From: Jaltomata sinuosa
Lineage: Eukaryota; Streptophyta; Magnoliopsida; Solanales; Solanaceae
Reading direction: 5' to 3'
NCBI GenBank assembly: GCA_003996215.1
Contig: QJPP01000280.1
Location: forward strand, 62,001 to 126,000
DNA: 64,000 nucleotides
The notes beneath the pieces are model-generated. The model was not told the origin of the DNA, made no database searches, and saw nothing but the letters and a program-made list of their open reading frames with translations. Of the stretch, positions 57,022-64,000 are shown one piece after another. A program made the translations under genes and the position numbers. Positions within the stretch are counted from its first letter, which is position 1, and the number at the start of each line of letters is the position of its first letter.

Positions 57022-58616
57022 GCTGAAAGGTTCAACTATAGGTCTGGGTTTTGGTTTGTCAGTGTTAAGAATGATATTCTTGAGTTCTATGAGATAACGC
57101 TTTCTAGACTTTTCATCACTGATATGTTGGATGATGTTAAAAAGGGTTTCTTTTGAGTCATTCGAAAGGACTCTGATATTTTGGGGAGTATTGTCACAAG
57201 CACAGAAAGTTTCAGTGCAATTGCAATAATGACCTAATTGGCTAGAATCAGATTCATACTCAATGTCGATATCTTCATCATCACTTGATTCTTCAGAAGA
57301 GTCAGAGAAGGGTTCATCTAGTATGGAAAAGAGTTTTTCCTTGGTTTCTTCGTCTATACTAAGAAGGTTAATCTTTTTCTTCTTGGTTTTTGACTTGCAT
57401 TCATTGGATTTATGATCGGATTTGCCACATGTCCAGCAAACATCAGGTTTTGAATCTCTGGGTCTTTTGGACCTGGACTTCTTCTTGGTAGTTTTGGTTG
57501 AATCTCTTCGAGAATTAATTCGATGAGATCTCTTGGATTTTTTGTCTCTCTTTACTCGGTCAGGAGGAGTGATAAAACCAAAGTCTTGACATAAACTTCC
57601 TAATTCTCGTCTAGAGGATGATTGCTCTTTTTTGAGCTGATGTTTGAGTTTGATATCTGTGCAGAGTTCGAGCCCTACAATATTAATAGTACTGACAAGA
57701 TCTCTTTATGTCAATTGGTTGTAAGAAATTTGACCATCGTTGCGGTCTTGGATTTTGGTTCTGACTTTATCAGCAAAGAGAGGGGGAAGGCCACTTATAA
57801 AGCGCTCTTTCCAGAAATCCAGATGACAGTCTGGGCGAATCATGACTTTGCTTAGGAAAGCATGTTTGTATCTAATGAAGTCATCTAGTGTAGGACAACT
57901 GAGATTGTTAAGGATTTGGAGACTTCTATCCTGGAAGAGTTTGGGCTTACCAATGAAATGCTTCGCGATATGATAGAGAAGTGTGGCACAAACATCTTCT
58001 TTAATAACTTAGGAATGTGTTTCGGAAGTTCCTTCTGATTTGACAATGGTTTCTGTTGCAGGGGCATTATAAATGAGTTGCTTGGTCTCATCATTACAGT
58101 AGTTATCCCACCAATGTTTTAACATGCCTGTGAACCCAACAACAATCATAAGGGAAGCTTCTCTATCCGTAGAGCTCCTTATCTTATATGCAGTAATAGC
58201 TACTCCCATTTCATGGAGTTTGTTATAGATTTGATGTTCAGCTATGCCATCAATATTCCATTCTGTGATGCCTCTCCCTTTATGAGAAGAAGTGGATAGG
58301 AACGCATTTTCCTCATATTAGAGGTCTCGGAAAGATGGACGATTATGATAGTTTTTCCTGTTGTGAAAATGATCATTCGTCAGTTTATGAATAAGAGTGG
58401 GTTTTTCATGAAGAGTTGAAACTACTTTCTGGGGTTTCTCTTCTTTGGTAGAGATGTTGAAATTGGAAAGTTGTTCATTGATTTTATTAAAGACATTTCC
58501 AGATATTTCAAAGGTCTCTTTGAATTTAGGGAATTTATCCCTGGAAAATTCAGTAAGTTTAAACCCTGGGTTAGGTTTGAAGTTCTGGTTAGAAGAAGTA
58601 GAAGATGGAATAGGTT
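57022..58616 (-). pseudogene. Caulimovirid coat protein region, copy B, 5'-truncated
   Basis: It begins where the viral sequence meets the element 4 LTR (about 58616). 58616-58318 encodes the N-terminal coat region (PNPGFKLTEFSRDKFPKF), then TGMLKHWWDNYCND near 58110 and a zinc knuckle CWTCGKSDHKSNEC at about 57441-57400, with Thr in place of the Ala of copy A. Stops lie near 58318 and 58010. Confidence 0.82.
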
Positions 58617-58617
58617 T

Positions 58618-60579
58618 CACGAGTCAAGTCCATGAGTCGTGGAAGGTTCCACGAATCGTGGAAGTGACTCGTAATTCCAGTCCTGCAGACCCTCCTTAGT
58701 TCTGACAACCACGAGTCACTCCCACGACTCGTAGAAGTTTCTACGGGTCGTGCTGTTGACCAGTGGAACCTGATCAGAGGCAACCCTAAATTCCCTGACT
58801 TCCACGACTAGGTTCTACCACTTATGGAAGCTTCCATGAGTTATCCCATTGAACCGTAGAAGATCTCCTGCAGGTTGAAATTTCTAGCAGTTTCCACGAT
58901 TTGGGATCCACGAGTCATGGAAAGGTCTACGAATCGTAGACTCCACTCGTGATCCCTAAAGCCGACCAAAATTTCCAACTTTTCCTAATTAAGGGGTTCA
59001 TTTTGACTATTCCAAGTAGGGTTTTCACCCTTATTACCCTAAGTTCCTCAATCATTCATTCACCTCCCAAAAGAAGAAAAGTTCTTCTTCTCAAGCTTCA
59101 AGTCTCCAAGCTCCAAGTCAAGCCTCCTAAGTCTTTTCCATTGAAGTTGGTTATCTTCTTCTAAGGTATGTGGGTCTTCAACAATGGGTTCCTTCACCCT
59201 TGTGCCCAAAAATCCCTAATCCTTATGTTGAATTATGAGCTTATAAAATTAGAGTTTTGATCCAAAATTGGGGAAAATTTATGAAATCAGTTTCTATGTT
59301 TAAATTCATGGTTCCTTATTGGTTACTCATGATTACATTATGATTCCTTCATTGGTTTAAAAAGCCGAAGTATGAAAGTTGATTTCTAGCATGAACCCAT
59401 GAAATTGCATGTTTTCAAGGGAAAGTTGGCATGGTTAGATATCATGGCCTATATATATCTATAAAATTGCATGCCTAATTCTTCAAGTATAATCTTAGAA
59501 AGAAAAGCATGTTTTGAATTATGGCTATGCTAAGCTTTTGAACTATGATATGAAAGTTGCATGATGCCCGATGTGTTTTCATGCATTATGAATAAGATTT
59601 TGCATAAGAGTATGCCCTTATGAAATTATGAGCTATATGTGCATATTTTAGGAGTAGTACTTAGCACCGAGTGGACGGGGTGAGAGTACCCTTAGTCCTA
59701 GAAACTACGTTGCCAGCGTAGGTTATGATATGATATGATATGTGCCTTAAAGGCTTATGAGAGTGGATCCACGTCTTTATGTATGGTGTCCTTGCCTTAG
59801 CGGGGCATAGGAAAACTTTGCCAACTAGGGTTATATAGTTGGGTATGGTGACTTGTTCTTCGGCAAGGTTCAAAGTCAGCTTTGCTAACTAGGGTTATAT
59901 AGTTAGATTCCATGTAGCTCACATAGTCTCATGTTGGTTATAAGAAATCCCTGTATGTATGTTTTTAAGTTTTCCAAGCTTTACAGACTCTTTTATGAAC
60001 TATCAATTTGAAGTTTGTTTTGTATCATGATTCAGCTTTCCATTATGATATCTTCTCATGATACTCTATTATGTATGGATTATGTTTAAATATGTTTTAA
60101 AGCATGTTTTATCACACTTATGCATTGCTCACATACTTAGTACATTCCATTGTACTAACGCATATTGGCTGCATCCTTTGATGATGCAGATTCAGGTGCC
60201 CCTTCACAGATATGTGGCTAGAGTTCTCGGACACTCTCAGTCAGCCTTGGTGAGTCCTCATAGTTCGAGGACTAGAGTTTACTCTAGCTTTATATTCCCT
60301 TTCCTTTCAGATTGTCAAGTTAGTTGGGGTATTGTCCCATCAACTCTTTATGCTAGTCTTAGAGGCTTTTCAGACATAGATGTTATGGGATGATATTTGA
60401 GTTGTATTCCTTTTTGACTTATATATCTATGATTATGTTTCATATTTTGGGTTTCCTTATGATGCTTCCACTATGTTTTCCTTATGCTTGCTTGATGATG
60501 CTATGACCAAGGGTTAGCTTGGGATCCTTGTGGCTCGGAGTCTCGTGTTACATCTAGGGGGTAACCTCGGGGCATGACA
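58618..60579 (+). repeat. Element 4 5' LTR, first 68 bp missing
   Basis: It aligns to 27963-29927 and ends GGGGCATGACA. Compared with element 3 it lacks about 40 bp near 58997 and has a longer segment near 59050-59110. The palindrome cluster spans 58618-58950. Frames such as 60058-60393 have counterparts in the element 3 LTR and are not genes. Confidence 0.9.
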
Positions 60580-60583
60580 AACT

Positions 60584-60595
60584 TGGTATCAGATC
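60584..60595 (+). other. Element 4 primer binding site, variant
   Basis: TGGTATCAGATC, the same one-base variant as in element 3. Confidence 0.85.
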
Positions 60596-60785
60596 CTCAG
60601 GTTCAAGAGTCCTAGGATGTCTGAAAGCCACATCGAGTAGAGTCTTTTGCATATGTGTGAAGCGCGCCACACATATGAGAGGGAAACTATGAGATGTCTT
60701 AGAAAACTTCACTTCTTTCATGTTCATGTCGTGCGATAGATCTTAACTCTTATGTTCCTCTAATCCTTATCTTGTACATTTCAGA

Positions 60786-61979
60786 CTATGCCTCCTCGAC
60801 GTGCTATGCCTCCCCGAGCCGCTCGGAATGCTGTTCCTCCCATTCCGATTCCTGATGTGACGAATGATGAGTTCAAAAATGCCATCCATTTGCTATCCCA
60901 GACTTTGGCCACTCAGGCCAATTAGCCGGCTCCTGCCCCAGTCCATCCTCAAGGTGGGATAGCGGCTCGAGTTCGTGACTATGTCCGGATGAACCCACCT
61001 GAATTTTGGGGTTCAAAAGTTAGTGAGGACTCGCTCAACTTCATTGATGAAGTGAAGAAGATCTTTGAAGTTATGCAAGTGGTTGGGGTTGATTGTGTTG
61101 AGCTTGCATCCTATCAACTCAAGGATGTGGCTCATATTTGGTTCACGCAATGGAAGGTGGCTAGGGTAAGGGACGTGGTCCCTACGACTTTGGAGTGTTT
61201 TGAGAGGGCCTTCCTTGATAGGTTCTTTCCCCGAGAGTTGAGGCAAGCAAAAGTGGAGGAATTTGCGAACTTGAGACAAGGTTCGATGTCGGTGTGAGAG
61301 TATAGTCTGAAGGTCACCTAGTTGTCTAGATATGCTCCCTCCATGGTAGCAGACCCGCATGATCAAATGAGCAACTTTATATATGGGGTTTATGATATGG
61401 TAAAGAAAGAGTGTAGGTCTACTTTGTTGTAGAGTGATATGAACATATCTTGACTCACGACTCATGCCCACTGGATTGAGGGTGACAAGCTTAGAGAGAT
61501 GGCAAGGGAGAACAAGAGGGTTAGATACGAGGGAGAAGGTTTTGGTCTTCACAGGTCCGGAGGTGGACATCGCTCTTCTTTCCAGAAGAAGTCATCAGGA
61601 TCCGTTCATTCTTCTGCTAGTGCTCCTACCCAGGCTTAGAGGCCTCGTCATGATCAGGGTGGTAGAAGATCTGGTTCTTATTCCCAGTCTCAGGGTAGTG
61701 TTGCTAAGGGACCTTCCAACCCAGCCTGTGTTAGGTGTGGAAAGAATCATGTTGGTGAGTGTTTGGCCAGTTTGGGTGGTTGCTTGGATATGGTCAGGTT
61801 AGACATCGCATCAGGGATTGCCCTTCAGCTAGGAAGGGGCAGGGAGGTAGGACCCAGCCCACCCCAGCAGTTTCAGGAGGTAGACCAGCCTTACAGGGTG
61901 CAGCTTCTAATTCTGGTGGTCAGTGCCAGAACTGCCTTTATACTATGTCCTCCCATCAGGATCAGGAGAGTTCCCAGAT
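60786..61979 (+). pseudogene. gag: Element 4 gag, broken
   Basis: ATG at 60786 (MPPRRAMPPRAARNAV). Stops near 60924, 61296, 61317, 61431, 61452 and 61638 break one register. Those near 61317 and 61638 are shared with element 3. The core (PPEFWGSKVSEDSLNFIDEV, FERAFLDRFFPRELRQ) is well kept. The knuckle region reads GYGQVRHRIRDC with the same Cys-to-Tyr change, and an upstream small deletion alters the frame. Confidence 0.86.
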
Positions 61980-62469
61980 ATGGTTACTGGTATGTTGAAA
62001 GTCTTCTCTCTTGATGTGTATGCTTTGTTGGACCCCGGTGCTTTCTTATCTTTTGTAACCCTTTATGTTGATTGCAAGTTTGAGATTCCATCCTGAATTT
62101 CTTTTAGAACCTTTTCATGTTTCTACTCCTATAGGTGAGTCAGTCCTAGCCAAAAGAATCTACCGAGATTTCCCGATCTCAGTCCTTCATAGAGTCACTT
62201 CAGCGGATCTAGTGGAGTTGGAGATAACTGATTTTGATGTTATCCTTGGTATGGACTGTTTGTATGCATGTTATTCTTCTGTTGATTGTCGTACTTGGGT
62301 TGTCAGTTTCAGGTTTCCTAATGAACCCGTTTTAGAATGGCAAGGTAGTCCCCCTTCCTCGAAAGGTCACTTCATATCCTATCTTAAGGCTAGGAAGATG
62401 ATATCTAAAGGCTATGTCTATCATATAGTTCGAGTTATGGACATGGAGTTCGAGACCCCTTTGATTTAG
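61980..62469 (+). pseudogene. Element 4 aspartic protease, frameshifted
   Basis: The catalytic LDPGAFLSFVTLY is intact near 62029. One extra base near 62087 shifts frame, after which 62065-62469 reads STPIGESVLAKRIYRDFPIS and VILGMDCLYACYSSVDC. A TAG at 62467 ends it; element 3 has CAG there. Confidence 0.85.
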
Positions 62470-64000
62470 TCTGTCCCTATTGTGAATGAATTCCCAAAAG
62501 TGTTTCCCTTGGATTTGCCTGGAGTCCCTCCCGAGCGGGAGATAGACTTTGTGATAGATCTTCTTTTGAACCCAAATCCTATCTCTATTCCTCCTAATAA
62601 AATGGCCCCTGCAGAACTTAAAGAGTTGAAGGATCAGTTGAAAGACTTGCTTGATAAGGGTTTCATCAGGCCTAGTATTTCTCCTTGGGGTGCCCCAGTT
62701 TTGTTTGTTCGCAAGAAGGATGGTTCTCTTAGGATGTGCATTGATTACTGTCAATTGAACAAGGTTAGAATCAGGAATAAGTATCCCATTCCTTGGATTG
62801 ATGACTTGTTCGATCAGCTTCAGGGTGCTAGTTTCTTCTCCAAGATCGACCTTAGATCCAGTTATCATCAGCTTCGTGTTAGGGAGTGTGATATTCCAAA
62901 GATAGCTTTCAGGACTCGGTATGGTTATTATGAATTTGTTGTGATGTCTTTTGGTCTAACGAATGTTCCTGCAGCTTTTATGGATTTGATGAACCGTGTA
63001 TTCAAACAGTATTTGGATATATTTGTGATTGTCTTCATTGATGATATCCTCATCTACTCTCGGAGTGAGGAGGAGCATGCAGATCACTTGAGGGTTATGT
63101 TGCAAACTCTCAAGGATAGACAGTTGTTTGCTAAGTTTAGCAAGTGTGAGTTTTGGATGCAGTCTGTATCCTTTCTAGGTCATATTGTAACTAAAGCTGG
63201 TATTCGAGTTGATTCTCAAAAGATAGAGGAAGTAAAGAACTTGCCTAGACCTACTTCTCCATATGATATTAGGAGCTTTTTGGGTTTGGCTGGTTACTAC
63301 CGGAGGTTTGTGGAAGGATTTTCTTCCATTGCTGCCCCTTTGACCCGATTGACCCAGAAGAAGGTAAAATTTCAGTGGTCCGACTTGTGTGAGAAGAACT
63401 TTCAGGAATTGAAGACTCAATTGACTACAGCTCTAGTGTTAGCTCTACCCGAGGGCATCAATGATTTTGTTGTGTATTATAATGCTTCTAGGATTAGTTT
63501 GGGTTGTATTTTGATCCAGCGAGGTAAGGTGATTGCTTATGCTTCTAGACAGCTTAAGACTCATGAGAAGAACTACCCTACTCATGATCTTGAGTTGGCA
63601 GCCGTGGTCTTTGCTTTGAAGATTTGGAGACATTATTTGTATGGAGTGCATGTTGATGTGTTCACGGATCACAAAAGTCTTCAATATGTGTTCTCTCAAA
63701 AGAAATTGAATTTGCGACAAAGGATATGGATTGAGCTTCTTAAGGATTATGATATGAGCGTGCTTTACCATCCGGGTAAGGCCAATGTTGTGGCGGATGC
63801 TTTAAGTAGGTTGTCCATGAGAAGTGTAGCTTCTATTGAAGATGAAAAGAAGAAATTGGTTAGAGAAGTTGATAGACTTTCTCGGTTGGGAGTTCGCCTC
63901 ATGGACTCGACCGAAGGCGGGGTGATTATGACTAATGGTGCTGAATCATCCTTAGTGGCTGAGGTGAAGGCAAAGCAAGACCAAGATTACATTTTACTTC
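62470..64000 (+). pseudogene. Element 4 reverse transcriptase and RNase H, open to the window edge
   Basis: An uninterrupted register of 510 codons runs from 62470 to base 64000. It includes PPEREIDF, KGFIRPSISPWGAPVLFVRK, KIDLRSSYHQL, MSFGLTNVPAAF, FIDDILIY with both Asp, FLGLAGYYRRF and RNase H segments HDLELAAVVFALKIW and TDHKSLQY. The first RNase H motif reads YYNASRISLG, with Asn for the catalytic Asp present in element 3. Otherwise this is the best-preserved pol in the window. Integrase is beyond the edge. Confidence 0.9.

Larger units (their letters stand above)
53261..58616 (-). mobile_element. Endogenous caulimovirid copy B, inverted relative to copy A
   Basis: Minus-strand order from 58616: coat protein region, protease, RT, RNase H, ORF2, TATA box. 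It aligns with copy A from about 36350 to 41760, and ends on the right inside the element 4 LTR. It continues at 42954-43009 beyond the Athila-like array. Shared nonsense codons in RT link it to copy A. It carries its own further stops and indels. Confidence 0.87.
58618..64000 (+). mobile_element. Element 4: chromovirus of the element 3 family, truncated at both ends of view
   Basis: It starts inside its 5' LTR at the position equivalent to 27963, then primer site, gag, protease and RT/RNase H to the window edge. It closely matches element 3, including shared stops. The first 68 bp of the LTR were lost at the viral junction. Its integrase and 3' LTR lie beyond the window. Confidence 0.88.

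Overview
The window is plant repeat DNA, very probably pericentromeric or other heterochromatin of a eudicot and most likely of a Solanaceae species. That assignment is an inference from the repeat types: Ogre/Tat with an extra ORF1, Tekay/Del-like chromoviruses with LTRs of about 2-2.6 kb, an Athila-like gag-only element, and a caulimovirid with a florendovirus-like gene order. I see no host gene, tRNA, rRNA or CRISPR array. Almost every coding region is a broken retroelement or pararetrovirus gene. The one long intact frame is a gag-protease of about 858 codons at 45986-48562.

Layout. (1) 1-17996, minus strand: a decayed Ogre/Tat element whose gag runs off the left edge, with ORF1, a tRNA-Arg-type primer binding site and a 5' LTR. 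It is split by a complete chromovirus, Tekay-1 (3575-14096, plus strand), with perfect 5-bp target duplications TAAAT. (2) 17997-22983: LTR debris, a solo LTR on the minus strand with perfect TAAGA duplications (19798-22448), and a decayed integrase fragment. (3) 22984-27894: chromovirus element 2, whose RNase H region is interrupted by element 3 (27895-34886), a relative of the same lineage. (4) 34887-58616: an endogenous caulimovirid cluster. Copy A (plus) is longer than one genome unit and restarts its movement protein at 42371. Copy B (minus) joins it head to head near 42953, giving inverted arms of about 5.4 kb. (5) 43010-53260: an Athila-like gag-only element array (LTR - gag - LTR - truncated gag, minus strand) sitting inside the leader of copy B. 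(6) 58618-64000: element 4, a close relative of element 3 that starts inside its own LTR and runs off the right edge.

How the pieces relate. Sequence order gives a relative history: Ogre is older than Tekay-1; the integrase fragment is older than element 2, which is older than element 3; the viral inverted pair is older than the gag-only array within it. Elements 3 and 4 share two nonsense codons, a zinc-knuckle cysteine change and an altered primer binding site. Viral copies A and B share four nonsense codons at the same reverse-transcriptase positions. Both pairs therefore descend from templates that were already defective.

Most noteworthy are the inverted viral pair (a possible hairpin RNA and siRNA source), a viral TATA box placed just upstream of a truncated gag, the gag-only element with an intact long frame, and LTR palindromes whose two arms differ between LTR copies in a complementary way. 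Limits: boundaries were read by eye, percent identities were not computed, and lineage names rest on motifs and structure rather than on database comparison.
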